DNA of 29,652 nucleotides from CAZPEV01 sp964585635 (GTDB taxonomy: Bacteria; Zixibacteria; MSB-5A5; GN15; JAAZOE01), in assembly GCA_964585635.1 (NCBI GenBank), contig CAZPEV010000020.1, positions 1-29,652 of the forward strand, written 5' to 3'. The translations under genes were made by a program, and so were the position numbers. The notes under the pieces are model-generated. The model saw only the letters and a program-made list of their open reading frames with translations, had not been told where the DNA came from and searched no databases. Below, piece after piece: positions 15,401 to 23,826 of this stretch; position 1 is the stretch's first letter, and the number at the start of each line of letters is the position of its first letter.

Positions 15401-16699
15401 ATGGAAGCTCAAGAGAAAAAAGAATCGCCGTCTCATCGTGTCGACGCCTTGGGGTTTTCCCCTTTGCCCGATGATGACATTGTGGAATTCGAGCGGGTAT
15501 ATGGAGCCAATCATTACGGCCGTCTGCGAACGATCGTCCGCAAGTGCGAGGGAGCATGGATCTATACTCAGGATGGGCGCCGGATATTGGATTGTCTGGC
15601 GGCCTATTCCGCGGCCAACGCCGGTCACCATCATCCCCAGATCGTCCGAGCCGCCATCGATGCCTTGCAGGGGAGTTACGCCTCGGTCATCTCCAACGTG
15701 GTCTATACCGATGTCTTGGGCCTTTTCCTGAAGCGGGTGGCGACCATTCTGCCCCAACTGGGTCCGCGTTTCGGCCAGAGCGGCAACAAAGTACTGCCCA
15801 AAAACGGCGGCGTGGAGTCGGTGGAAACGGCCATCAAGCTGGCCAGATATTTCGGATACAAACATAAGGGGATTCCCGACGGCAAACAGGAGATTATCGT
15901 CTTTGAGAATAACTTCCATGGCCGGATGATAACCGTCGTGTCCTTTTCCTCCAGTGTCAAATACCGAGAAGGATTCGGCCCGTTGACGCCTGGCTTTGTC
16001 CGGGTGCCGTACGGCGACCTGGCCGCCACCGAGAGGGCCATCACGCCCAATACCTGCGGTATTCTGGTGGAGCCGATGCAGGGCGAAGGAGGCATGTTCA
16101 TTCCTCCTGACGGTTTTCTGAGAGGTCTGCGCGAGACCTGCGATCGACACGATTTGCTTCTGATGGCCGATGAAATCCAGGTCGGCCTGGGACGAACCGG
16201 CAAGATGTTCTGCTTCGAGCATGAAAACGTCGTTCCCGACGCGGTAATATTGGGCAAGGCGATCGCCGGTGGTCTGGCGCCTGTGTCGGTGATGGTGACC
16301 AATAGTGAATTAATGGATATGACCTTCAAGCCCGGATCCGATGGCTCCACCTTCGGCGGCTATCCCTTTGCCTGCGCCTGCGCCCTGGCGGCGCTGGATG
16401 TCATCGAAAAAGAGCGTCTTCCGGAGCGCTCGGCCAGGATGGGCAAGATTCTCAAGGATAAGATCATGGCGATTGCGGCGCGCTCGCGGCATGTCAAGGA
16501 GGTTCGCGGCCGGGGACTTTTCATCGGCGTGGAAGTGAAATCGGGCGACGCCATGGCATTCTGCCGTCGGTTGCTGGAACTGGATATGCTGGCCAATGAC
16601 AGCCATCATCATACCATCCGGATCAGCCCGCCGCTGATCATCAATGATGATGAGGTGAATTATATTGCCGATCGCCTCGAAAAGGTGTTGATCGACTGA
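15401..16699 (+). CDS. Class III PLP aminotransferase, ornithine--oxo-acid transaminase type
   Basis: 432 residues. The start at 15401 is preferred over an in-frame ATG at 15377 because GGAGGTG (15391-15397) lies just before it. Fold-type I class III aminotransferase: substrate-side KNGGVESVETAIKLAR (134-149), NNFHGR (170-175), VEPMQGEGGMFIPPDGFL, MADEIQVGLGRTG with cofactor-binding D257, and the Schiff-base lysine K286 in ILGKAIAGGLAP. The stretch TFKPGSDGSTFGGYPFACA matches ornithine delta-aminotransferase (KPGxHGSTYGGNP) better than ArgD or GabT. The likely reaction is ornithine plus 2-oxoglutarate to glutamate semialdehyde; a related omega-amino acid substrate is possible. Single-gene unit with its own promoter and a strong terminator. 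Confidence 0.85.
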   Translation: MEAQEKKESPSHRVDALGFSPLPDDDIVEFERVYGANHYGRLRTIVRKCEGAWIYTQDGRRILDCLAAYSAANAGHHHPQIVRAAIDALQGSYASVISNVVYTDVLGLFLKRVATILPQLGPRFGQSGNKVLPKNGGVESVETAIKLARYFGYKHKGIPDGKQEIIVFENNFHGRMITVVSFSSSVKYREGFGPLTPGFVRVPYGDLAATERAITPNTCGILVEPMQGEGGMFIPPDGFLRGLRETCDRHDLLLMADEIQVGLGRTGKMFCFEHENVVPDAVILGKAIAGGLAPVSVMVTNSELMDMTFKPGSDGSTFGGYPFACACALAALDVIEKERLPERSARMGKILKDKIMAIAARSRHVKEVRGRGLFIGVEVKSGDAMAFCRRLLELDMLANDSHHHTIRISPPLIINDDEVNYIADRLEKVLID

Positions 16700-16724
16700 C
16701 CGGTTTGGCCACCCATGGTTGTTC

Positions 16725-16758
16725 CCAAAGCCCGCCCCCTGGCGGGCTTTGGCGTTTT
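16725..16758 (+). terminator. Rho-independent terminator after the aminotransferase
   Basis: Perfect 12-base-pair stem CCAAAGCCCGCC/GGCGGGCTTTGG with a four-base CCCT loop, followed by CGTTTT. It starts 26 bases after the stop. Confidence 0.85.
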
Positions 16759-16958
16759 GACCGGCCCCGGGGATAGAATCGCCCCGGTCAAGGCGTTGAC
16801 CGATACGATTCCCGGATCGTTGACCTGACCGCCGCCTTTCTTCCGCCCCCTCATCAAGCAAAAAGGGTGATCCGTCGATAAGCAGTAGAGGCGCCGGAAT
16901 AGGCCGAATCGGGCGGCGCCGCCGGTGGTGAGACCAACGCGACGGGAGATGGAAGACC

Positions 16959-17525
16959 ATGGATAGCGATCGACCCAACATGCAGATCTTTTCAAGTCCC
17001 CAGGCAATGTCCTCGGCCCATGCCGCCGATCCGGTTCCGGCATCCTCGATCGGGCGGCCGGGGAAAATCGAATGGGATTGTCCGGGATCGACCGCCGACG
17101 CCGCGGTCGCCATCATGAGATTAAGACTGGTGGGGGACGACCTCTCGGCCTTGTCGCGGCTGGATGTCACGGAGTTCGCCGGTCTTGTGGCGCCGGTAAT
17201 GAAACAACGTCCCGGGGCCTGCGAGTTGCACCTGACCGCCGTCGGTAATATTGACGGTCGGTCGCGCCAGGTCACCGTCTCATCCCGGAAACTCAGCCAG
17301 GAAACGCTGGCGCGCTTCGTCAAGACAGTTGCCGAGAATGCCGAAGACTGCGTCATTCAGGCATTGTCGGGCGCCCCCGAAATTCGATGTCTCTACATGA
17401 TGGTCGACGCCGAATCCGGATCGATTAGTGACATCGCCGGCGTCGATCCCGACCGTCGCGTCATGTATCTGTTCGACCGGCAACGTCACCGCTGGCTGAA
17501 GCTGACCGATCCCGATCAAATCTGA
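16959..17525 (+). CDS. Hypothetical protein, 188 aa
   Basis: I do not recognise this protein. It has no signal peptide or TM segment. The first about 45 residues look disordered (rich in Ser, Pro, Ala). The rest looks like a small alpha/beta domain with alternating strands and helices (LHLTAVGNIDGRSRQVTVSS, then LARFVKTVAENAEDCVIQAL and IRCLYMMVDAESGS). It ends WLKLTDPDQI. GGGAG lies about ten bases before ATG. It is preceded by the aminotransferase terminator and followed by a long gene-free stretch, so it seems to be a single-gene unit. The overlapping minus-strand open frame 16310-17356 is treated as a shadow because it runs over the end of the aminotransferase. Confidence 0.55.
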   Translation: MDSDRPNMQIFSSPQAMSSAHAADPVPASSIGRPGKIEWDCPGSTADAAVAIMRLRLVGDDLSALSRLDVTEFAGLVAPVMKQRPGACELHLTAVGNIDGRSRQVTVSSRKLSQETLARFVKTVAENAEDCVIQALSGAPEIRCLYMMVDAESGSISDIAGVDPDRRVMYLFDRQRHRWLKLTDPDQI

Positions 17526-17989
17526 TTCGGCCGCGCGTTTCCTGTCTGGTCTCCCCCTGAAAATCTGCGGGCGTGCAGGCGAGCCGCCATAGTTCTTTGC
17601 AGGAACGGGCTCCCGGTCAGATCCGGCCGTCATCAGAGCATTTGACCCTGAAGCGCTCTTCGCCGCTGCCGCCCGGCGGCAGTGACCATCGTGCGTATCG
17701 CCCCGGAGTCATCGTGGATTCGAATGGTCACGTTTCGGCGGGAACGCTCCGCCCCCGTTAATCCGGAATGGAACCGATCCGGTAAGATAATATCGGCTTG
17801 ACTTTGCCCCCGGCATCGCGTACCCTGTCGCCATGACGATTCTGTTTCCGGGCGCCCCGGCCGAGTGCCCGATCGCTACCCTGGCGGTCTTAAACGGGAT
17901 CGGGACGAGGCTCGTCTTGGATACGGCCGTGATGACGCAGATTTCTTCAGGGAAGCGGCGCTGCAATAACCGCATTATAAGGGTCTGAC
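17526..17989. other. Intergenic region, 464 bases
   Basis: No convincing gene. It holds a GC hairpin CTGCCGCC-C-GGCGGCAG (17666-17682) without a U tract, and the promoter described at 17798-17826. A 51-codon open frame (17833-17988) ends one base before the next gene's ATG. It has no ribosome binding site and no recognisable domain, so I do not call it a gene. Confidence 0.5.
17798..17826 (+). promoter_or_regulatory. Promoter for the first FN3/membrane cassette
   Basis: TTGACT (17798-17803), 17-base spacer, TACCCT (17821-17826). The same -10 form as the precursor-peptide promoter. Predicted start about 17834, leaving roughly 155 bases of leader before 17990. Confidence 0.5.
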
Positions 17990-19237
17990 ATGCCATTCAG
18001 CTCGATTCGGTCCGTCCTCGCGGTGATACTGTGCCTGCCGGTCTTTATCTGCTCTGATCTCTCTTCCCAGGAAACCTTGTCTGAACCTTTCCCCGAATCG
18101 CCGTCGCCGAAGTCTGATTCCATTACCCTGCCTGGCCGGACGCCGCGTCCGGCGACCGACGTTTCAGCTCGGGACGTGCCGAACGACGCCGGAGGAGCCA
18201 TCAGCGTGGCCTGGAAGCTGTCGCCGGATGATTCGGCCGGAGGCAGGGTCAAGGAGTACCAGATTCTGCGCAGCGATTCGGCCTCCGGACCCTTTGTGGA
18301 ATTGGGGAATGCCTCTCGCGGGGTGGCCTCATTTACAGATAACCAGGCGCACGCCGGGAAGAGATTCTATTATAAAGTCGTCGCGGTAAACAATGGCAAG
18401 CGCGATGGTCGTCTTCTCTGGCAGGCCGTCGGCGAATCACCGGTGGTCGGGCCGGTCGTTTCCAGCGCGCAGTGGTTCGCGTTCAATCGCCTGAATATCC
18501 TGGTCGGCATTCTGATCGTGGCGGCGGCCATCGTCTACTACATTTTCGCCGCCCGCTCGGGCCGAAGCTTCTATATTCGCAAGATAGCCGGGATTGAAGA
18601 GGTCGAGAATGCGGTCGGCCGGGCGACCGAGATGGGCCGATCGATCTTTTATGTTCCCGGTATTCACGATATGGACGACGTCCAAACGTTGGCCAGCATG
18701 GCGATCCTGGGCCGGGTAGCCCGGATTGCCGCGGAAAACAACACCCGTATCGATGTACCGGTCTCCCGTTCGCTGGTGATGGTGACGGCCCGCGAGGCGG
18801 TGAAAGAGGCCTACAGCAAGGCGGGCCGTCCCGATGCCTTTCTCGATGATCAGGTGCGGTATCTGACCGACGACCAGTTCGGCTATGCCGCCGCCATCGA
18901 CGGCCTCTTTATCCGTGAAAAGCCGGGGACGATTTTCCTGATCGGAGCCTTCTTCGCGGAGTCGCTGATCATGGCCGAGACCGGCAACAGCATCGGGGCG
19001 ATTCAGATCGCCGGAACGGCCCAGCCGGCGCAGTTGCCATTTTTTGTGGCCGCCTGCGATTACACGCTGATCGGGGAGGAGCTCTTCGCCGCCTCGGCCT
19101 ACCTGTCCCGGGAGCCGCGCCTGCTCGGCTCGCTGAAGGGACAGGATTTCGGCAAGGCCCTCTTTCTGATCGCGATTGTGCTGGGCATCCTGCTCGAAAC
19201 CGTGGGCCTGCCGGTGGCGTGGCTGTTCTCAAAATGA
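17990..19237 (+). CDS. FN3-domain, DUF6754-like membrane protein (cassette A, gene 1)
   Basis: 415 residues. N-terminal signal peptide (about 1-27, hydrophobic VLAVILCLPVFICS), then a low-complexity linker, then one fibronectin type III domain (about 53-155; ISVAWKLSPDD, EYQILRSDS, YYKVVAVNNG). A TM segment follows (about 170-190, NILVGILIVAAAIVYYIFAA). The large domain after it matches what I recall as DUF6754 (YIRKIAGIEEVENAVGRATEMGR, ILGRVARIAA, FFVAACDYTLIGEELFAASAYL). A last TM segment is near the C-terminus (about 388-412). The FN3 part should face outside the inner membrane and the DUF part the cytoplasm. Paralogue of the gene at 21956. Function unknown; conserved order with three membrane proteins suggests one complex. 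Confidence 0.8.
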   Translation: MPFSSIRSVLAVILCLPVFICSDLSSQETLSEPFPESPSPKSDSITLPGRTPRPATDVSARDVPNDAGGAISVAWKLSPDDSAGGRVKEYQILRSDSASGPFVELGNASRGVASFTDNQAHAGKRFYYKVVAVNNGKRDGRLLWQAVGESPVVGPVVSSAQWFAFNRLNILVGILIVAAAIVYYIFAARSGRSFYIRKIAGIEEVENAVGRATEMGRSIFYVPGIHDMDDVQTLASMAILGRVARIAAENNTRIDVPVSRSLVMVTAREAVKEAYSKAGRPDAFLDDQVRYLTDDQFGYAAAIDGLFIREKPGTIFLIGAFFAESLIMAETGNSIGAIQIAGTAQPAQLPFFVAACDYTLIGEELFAASAYLSREPRLLGSLKGQDFGKALFLIAIVLGILLETVGLPVAWLFSK

Positions 19238-19261
19238 TGGTCAACTTGGTGAACACATCCG

Positions 19262-19936
19262 ATGCGGCGTGAGATTCCCCTGGCCATAACGTTTATCGTC
19301 GGGATTGCCTTTGCCCTGGCCTATTTTATTCCGCATCGACCCTTCAATGATTTCGAGCGCCTGTTCGGGGATTGGTTCGGCATCATCAGCGCCTTCGCCA
19401 TCTGGCTGGGCGCGCTCAATCTCATCAAGATTTCGCTGATCAAGTTCTATCGTCGCCGTCCCGATGCGATCTACGCCGCTCTTATCGTCGCGGCCTTCCT
19501 GATCATAGTAGGTTTCGGCTTCTATGAAGGGTTCAAGGGGATTCAGGCCCATCCCCGATTTTCGTATCGCGACCCCGGCACGACCTTCAATTGGCTCTAT
19601 CGCTACGTTTACTCGGCCTTGTCGTCCACCATGTATGCGCTGCTCGCCTTTTTTGTCGCTTCGGCTTCGTACCGGGCCTTTCGAGCCCGAAATCTGGAGG
19701 CCACCCTGTTGCTGCTGGCCGCCTTTCTGGTGATGCTGGGACGGGTGCCCATCGGCGATCTGCTGACCACCTGGCTCCCCGACGGCTACCGGCTGGCGGA
19801 TTGGGCCAACTGGATTATGCAGATGCCCAATACGGCCGGGCAGCGGGCGATCATGATCGGCATCGCCCTCGGAATGGTATCGACCTCGCTGCGCATCATT
19901 CTGGGCCTGGAGCGGGCCTACCTGGGGGGTGACTGA
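19262..19936 (+). CDS. 6-TM membrane protein (cassette A, gene 2)
   Basis: 224 residues starting MRREIPLAITF. Predicted TM segments about 5-23, 38-59, 70-92, 120-141, 148-168 and 195-215. Between segments 3 and 4 is a short loop (GFKGIQAHPRFSYRDPG). Conserved with copy B: MR(R/K)EIP start, ALLAFF(V/I)ASA(S/A)YRAFRAR, and the end GIALGMVSTSLRIILGLERAYLG. It starts 24 bases after gene 1 and ends two bases before gene 3, so it is clearly in the same operon. I recognise no enzyme motif; it may be a structural or channel-like subunit. Confidence 0.78.
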   Translation: MRREIPLAITFIVGIAFALAYFIPHRPFNDFERLFGDWFGIISAFAIWLGALNLIKISLIKFYRRRPDAIYAALIVAAFLIIVGFGFYEGFKGIQAHPRFSYRDPGTTFNWLYRYVYSALSSTMYALLAFFVASASYRAFRARNLEATLLLLAAFLVMLGRVPIGDLLTTWLPDGYRLADWANWIMQMPNTAGQRAIMIGIALGMVSTSLRIILGLERAYLGGD

Positions 19937-19938
19937 CG

Positions 19939-20919
19939 ATGCGCAAGGAGATCATCGTCACCCTCATCATCGCCGCTTTTCTCCTGGCCTGTCGATTCAT
20001 TATTCCCAAGCCGGTGCGGTTTTCAGCGTTGGTCTCGGTGCTCATCGTCGTCGTCATGGCCCTGGCGTTCCTGGTTATTCTTATTCTGACTCTGCGGGGG
20101 CGACTGATCGAGCGGCGGGTGGTTTTCCTCTTCGTCGGCGTTTCGCTGGTCCTGCCGTTTTTCATGCAATTGCCGTTGCCGGTGCAGACCTCGCCCGAAG
20201 TACAACATCTGTTCAACCGTCTGGCGCAGCTTCCGCCCGGCGCCAAGGTCTTGGCCGCCTATGACTACGATCCGCCGTCGGCCCCGGAGTTGCAGCCCAT
20301 GGCCGATGCCTTCATGAAGTACGCTTTTGACCATGACCTGAAGGTGATCATCATGGGGTTATGGCCCCAGGGACCGCAGCAGGCCAACCTGTCCGTGGAA
20401 GCGGCATTCGAGGCGAATCCCGAACTGCGGAGCCGGATCCGCGATGGTGTCGATTATGTCAATTTGGGATTTCAGTCGGGCAACGAATTCGTCGTCCTGC
20501 GCATGGGCGAGAGCTTCAAGTCGATGTTTCAAACGGACCAGAACTATATCCCCTACGATTCCATCCCCCTGTTGAAGAACGTGCGCAATTTCTCCAACGT
20601 CGATCTGGGGATCGAATTCTCCGCCGGCAAACCGGGAACGGCGGAATGGGTCCAGATCGCCGTCGATCGCCATCGCCTGCCTCTGGCGTCGGGCAACACC
20701 GCCGTGCAGGCGCCGATGGCCTATCCCTACTTGAATTCCGGGCAGCTGGTCGGGCTGATGGGCGGGATGACCGGCGCCGCCGAATTCGAGCGGCTGACCG
20801 GCAAACCGGGCAAGGCCGCAACCTATTTGTTGTCCCAGACCTTTGCCCATGTGGTCGTGATGCTCTTTATCGTCATCGGAAACGTGGCGTTCTTCCGCGC
20901 GCGGGAGGAAAAGCAATAG
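19939..20919 (+). CDS. TM-anchored extracytoplasmic-domain protein (cassette A, gene 3)
   Basis: 326 residues. Three N-terminal TM segments (about 7-22, 28-52, 61-80), a soluble domain (about 85-295), and one C-terminal TM segment (about 297-318). The soluble domain looks Rossmann-like (KVLAAYDYDPPSAPELQPMA, LKVIIMGLWPQGP, GVDYVNLGFQSGNEFVVLRMG) and contains PYLNSGQLVGLMGGMTGAAEFE, almost identical in copy B. Copy B lacks two of the N-terminal TM segments. GGGGGTGA precedes the ATG, and the gene follows gene 2 by two bases. Function not known to me. Confidence 0.78.
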   Translation: MRKEIIVTLIIAAFLLACRFIIPKPVRFSALVSVLIVVVMALAFLVILILTLRGRLIERRVVFLFVGVSLVLPFFMQLPLPVQTSPEVQHLFNRLAQLPPGAKVLAAYDYDPPSAPELQPMADAFMKYAFDHDLKVIIMGLWPQGPQQANLSVEAAFEANPELRSRIRDGVDYVNLGFQSGNEFVVLRMGESFKSMFQTDQNYIPYDSIPLLKNVRNFSNVDLGIEFSAGKPGTAEWVQIAVDRHRLPLASGNTAVQAPMAYPYLNSGQLVGLMGGMTGAAEFERLTGKPGKAATYLLSQTFAHVVVMLFIVIGNVAFFRAREEKQ

Positions 20920-21546
20920 ATGGAAACCTTCGGCATCTGGCTGGCGGCCCTCCTGACTCTCGGTATCGTCTCGTTTCTGTATCGGGACAATATCTTTTAT
21001 CGCGCCTGCGAGTCAATCTTTGTCGGCGTTTCGGCCGGCTACTGGTTTGTGACCTATTTCTGGGACAACCTCTATCGCAAGTTTTACCTCGGCATTCAGG
21101 ACACCTCCAATCCCAATCGGTTCTTCCTCTGGTTCGGCGTCGTGCTGGGGATTCTGATGCTGACGCGGCTGGTCGGCAAGGTCGGCTGGCTGTCGCGCTG
21201 GCCGCTGGCCTTTGTCGTCGGCGCCACCGCCGGCCTCTACATGATGACCTATTTCGTCACCAACGCCATGGCCCAGGTCGGCTCGACCATTATGCCGATC
21301 TTCAGCGGCAACTGGGGCATGATCGTCAATAACACCGTCATCGCCTTGGGGACATTCTGCGGATTGGTGTATTTCTTTTTCTCCAAAGAGCACCGGGGCC
21401 TCTTCGGCGCCGCCTCCCGAATGGGAACCTGGTTTCTGATGATTACGTTCGGCGCCTCCTTCGGCTATACCGTCATGAGCCGCATGTCGCTTATGCTGGG
21501 ACGGCTCGACTTTCTGTTTGGAACCTGGCTGGGAATGCTCAAATGA
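20920..21546 (+). CDS. Second 6-TM membrane protein (cassette A, gene 4)
   Basis: 208 residues starting directly after the gene 3 stop (TAGATG), with GGAGG in the end of gene 3. TM segments about 4-21, 29-48, 68-85, 93-112, 132-153 and 170-192. Signature stretches shared with copy B: SFLYRDNIFYRA, FVGVSAGYWFV, YFFFSKEHRGLFGAASR and FGASFGYTVMSRMSLML. Copy B is 36 residues longer at the C-terminus. Likely a membrane subunit of the same complex as the three genes before it; no catalytic motif is seen. Confidence 0.78.
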   Translation: METFGIWLAALLTLGIVSFLYRDNIFYRACESIFVGVSAGYWFVTYFWDNLYRKFYLGIQDTSNPNRFFLWFGVVLGILMLTRLVGKVGWLSRWPLAFVVGATAGLYMMTYFVTNAMAQVGSTIMPIFSGNWGMIVNNTVIALGTFCGLVYFFFSKEHRGLFGAASRMGTWFLMITFGASFGYTVMSRMSLMLGRLDFLFGTWLGMLK

Positions 21547-21902
21547 TTCGGTCCCTGACGGTCGCAGCGCCTGCCGTGGCTGATTCCATTTGGGGGCACC
21601 ATCTCCGGTGGGATTTCGTCGAACGATTCGCCTCGGCCTTCGTCTCCATGTTGGTCTACCGGCCGAGGATCGGACCCTTGGTGTCGATCCTGACACTTTC
21701 GGCCGGCGGTCAATTGATCGCCATGGCCGCCGACGGCACGATATTTTTAGCTGTTTTCGGCAGCAAAATCTATTTCTTTTTGGTCCAGAAGCATAGGGGG
21801 ACCTTCGACGCCGCCGCGCGGTGCGGCCTGAGGATTCTGAGGATCACCGTGGACCTCGTCCGGGTCCGCGACCCTGGGACAGGTCCTGCTGTCGTCGGGT
21901 AG
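21543..21902 (+). pseudogene. Decayed, internally deleted copy of cassette gene 4
   Basis: 119-codon open frame overlapping the gene 4 stop by ATGA. Its middle aligns with gene 4 in the same frame at both ends of that protein. AFVSMLVYRPRI ... LSAGG corresponds to GIVSFLYRDNI ... VSAGY. After a jump of roughly 85-90 residues, DGTIFLAVFGSKIYFFL and KHRGTFDAAARCG correspond to NNTVIALGTFCGLVYFFF and EHRGLFGAASRMG. The DNA agrees: TATTTCTTTTT and TTTCGGCCGGC occur in both. The hydrophobic segments are broken up by Arg, Asp and Pro, so it is very unlikely to be a working membrane protein. It fills the spacer between the two cassettes. Confidence 0.65.
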
Positions 21903-21955
21903 CGGTATCGCGATAACAGATATGTTTTGGAGATAGATGCACGACAAGGAGTAAA

Positions 21956-23176
21956 ATGATGATCACACGAAAAACCGCCTGGCTGATCGTCGTGATGATG
22001 GTGATGGCCGCCGGCGGCTGGGCGCAGCCGAATCCCGTCGCCGAAGAAACGCCGGGGGTCGCACCCCCGGCGCCGCCGACCGGTGTCACGGCCGCCGATT
22101 CACCCGACGACGCCGGACGATCGATCACCGTGAGGTGGCAGGTGTCGCCGGATGACGGCCGCGGCCGCAGCACCGTTATCCAGTACAAGATCTTCCGGGG
22201 AGAAACCGCCGCGGGACCGTTTGTCGAGCGGGGCGTGGCGCCGTCGCTGACCACCGTCTATGTCGACCGGGGGACGGAAGCGCCGAATGACCCCAATTTC
22301 TTCCCCAACAAGAAGGATTTTTACTACCAGGTGGCGGCCGTATCCGCGACCGGGGAGGAGGGGATGTCGGCGGTGGCCGGGCCGACACAGGCCACCGAGC
22401 AGTGGTACAATGTCGGCCGCACGCCCACCTTTATTGCCGTCCTCGCCTTTACGGCGCTGACCCTCTACTTTATCTCGCGGGCACGCAAGAAAGCCGACCT
22501 GTATATTCGGCCGCTGGCCGGTATCGAGGCGGTTGACGAGGCGATTGGGCGGGCCACCGAGATGGGGCGGCCGATTCTCTACGTCATGGGATTGGGGACG
22601 GCCGCCGATATCGCCACGATCGCCTCCTTTACCATCCTGGGGCGCGTGGCCAAAAAGGTGGCGGAGTACCAAACCTCGCTGATCGTGCCCTGTTATGACC
22701 CGATCGTCATGACCGTGGCTCAGGAGACGGTGAAAACAGCCTATTATGATGCCGGGCGGCCCGACGCCTTCAAGGAAGACTCCGTCTACTTTGTCACGCA
22801 ATCCCAATTCGCCTATGTGGCGGCGGTCAACGGCACCATGCTGCGCGAGCTGCCGGCGACCAACCTGTATCTGGGAAAATTCTACGCCGAATCGCTGCTC
22901 TTGGCGGAGACCGGCGCCCTGGCCGGGTCGATTCAAATTTCCGGAACCGACGAGGTCGCGCAGATTCCCTTTTTCGTGGTTGCCTGCGATTATACGCTGA
23001 TCGGAGAAGAGCTGTATGCCGCCTCGGCCTATCTGGGCCGGGAACCGCTCTTGATGGGATCGCTCAAAGCCCAGGACTATGCCAAGGCGATCATTATCTT
23101 GTGCGCCGTCGCCGGCATAACGGCCTCCATCTTCGGCTGGACCTGGTTTGTGGAACTCTTTAGGGTGACCAATTGA
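21956..23176 (+). CDS. FN3-domain, DUF6754-like membrane protein (cassette B, gene 1)
   Basis: 406 residues. Signal peptide about 1-23 (AWLIVVMMVMAAGGWAQ), Pro-rich linker, FN3 domain about 38-145 (ITVRWQVSPDDG, QYKIFRGETAAG, YYQVAAVSATGEEG), TM about 158-176, then the DUF6754-like domain. Conserved with copy A: GRATEMGRPILYV, TILGRVAKKVAEY, CDYTLIGEELYAASAYLGREP and GSLKAQDYAKA. A C-terminal TM is at about 378-400. AAGGAG lies six bases before the first of two ATG codons. The pattern of conservation (DUF domain strong, FN3 and linker weak) suggests the cytoplasmic domain carries the shared function. Confidence 0.8.
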   Translation: MMITRKTAWLIVVMMVMAAGGWAQPNPVAEETPGVAPPAPPTGVTAADSPDDAGRSITVRWQVSPDDGRGRSTVIQYKIFRGETAAGPFVERGVAPSLTTVYVDRGTEAPNDPNFFPNKKDFYYQVAAVSATGEEGMSAVAGPTQATEQWYNVGRTPTFIAVLAFTALTLYFISRARKKADLYIRPLAGIEAVDEAIGRATEMGRPILYVMGLGTAADIATIASFTILGRVAKKVAEYQTSLIVPCYDPIVMTVAQETVKTAYYDAGRPDAFKEDSVYFVTQSQFAYVAAVNGTMLRELPATNLYLGKFYAESLLLAETGALAGSIQISGTDEVAQIPFFVVACDYTLIGEELYAASAYLGREPLLMGSLKAQDYAKAIIILCAVAGITASIFGWTWFVELFRVTN

Positions 23177-23191
23177 GGAGGAGGACGAGCG

Positions 23192-23815
23192 ATGCGTAAA
23201 GAAATTCCCATGTTTATCGTGCTGGTCTGCGGCATCTTTATGGCGCTGCAGTTTTTTGTCCCCCACAGTTGGTCGCAGTTTCTGTATCGGTATGCGCTCG
23301 ACTGGCTGATCGTCATCGGCATCTTCGCCCTGGCCCTGGGCATCTGGTCGTTCATCAGGGTGTCCTACGACAAGGTCCAACGCCGATCGGAAGGCTGGCC
23401 GTATGCGATTATTGCGCTGGCCGGGTTGTTCGGCATGACCTTTTTCGGTCTGTGGTTCATGGGCGGGCTGGAATCGTACATGTACCGGCACTTCTTCAGC
23501 TTCATCATGATCCCCATCCAGGCGACGATGTTCGCCTTGCTGGCGTTTTTTATCGCCTCGGCCGCCTATCGCGCCTTCCGGGCCAGATCAATTCTGGCCA
23601 CCGTGCTGCTGCTGGGGGCGCTGGTGGTTATGCTGCTGTTCAATCCCTTTCTGGGACCGCTGGGCGAGCCGATGGCCAAGCTGGCCGATTGGATTTTGAA
23701 CGTTCCCAACCTGGCCGCCAAGCGGGCCATTATCATCGGCATCGGGTTGGGCATGGTGGCTACCGCCTTGAAGGTGATTCTGGGCATCGAACGCGGCTAT
23801 ATGGGTAGGGATTAA
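23192..23815 (+). CDS. 6-TM membrane protein (cassette B, gene 2)
   Basis: 207 residues beginning MRKEIPMFIVLVCGIF; paralogue of 19262-19936. TM segments lie about 6-24, 36-55, 69-91, 101-122, 131-150 and 178-198. The FALLAFFIASAAYRAFRARS and GIGLGMVATALKVILGIERGYMG blocks are shared with copy A. A very good ribosome binding site (GGAGGAGGA) precedes it, and 15 bases separate it from gene 1. The loop before TM4 (FMGGLESYMYRH) is shorter than in copy A. Confidence 0.78.
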   Translation: MRKEIPMFIVLVCGIFMALQFFVPHSWSQFLYRYALDWLIVIGIFALALGIWSFIRVSYDKVQRRSEGWPYAIIALAGLFGMTFFGLWFMGGLESYMYRHFFSFIMIPIQATMFALLAFFIASAAYRAFRARSILATVLLLGALVVMLLFNPFLGPLGEPMAKLADWILNVPNLAAKRAIIIGIGLGMVATALKVILGIERGYMGRD

Positions 23816-23826
23816 GGAGGCGGCAT

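Noticed and set aside
16310..17356. Minus-strand 348-codon frame
   Set aside because: It overlaps the end of the aminotransferase and most of the hypothetical gene. The composition is that of an antisense shadow, with no recognisable domain and no start signal.
17833..17988. 51-codon open frame just before the first FN3 gene
   Set aside because: No ribosome binding site, begins at the predicted transcription start, no recognisable feature.
22100..23491. Minus-strand 463-codon frame
   Set aside because: Antisense to the cassette B genes, rich in Gly, Arg, His and Pro as expected for a shadow.
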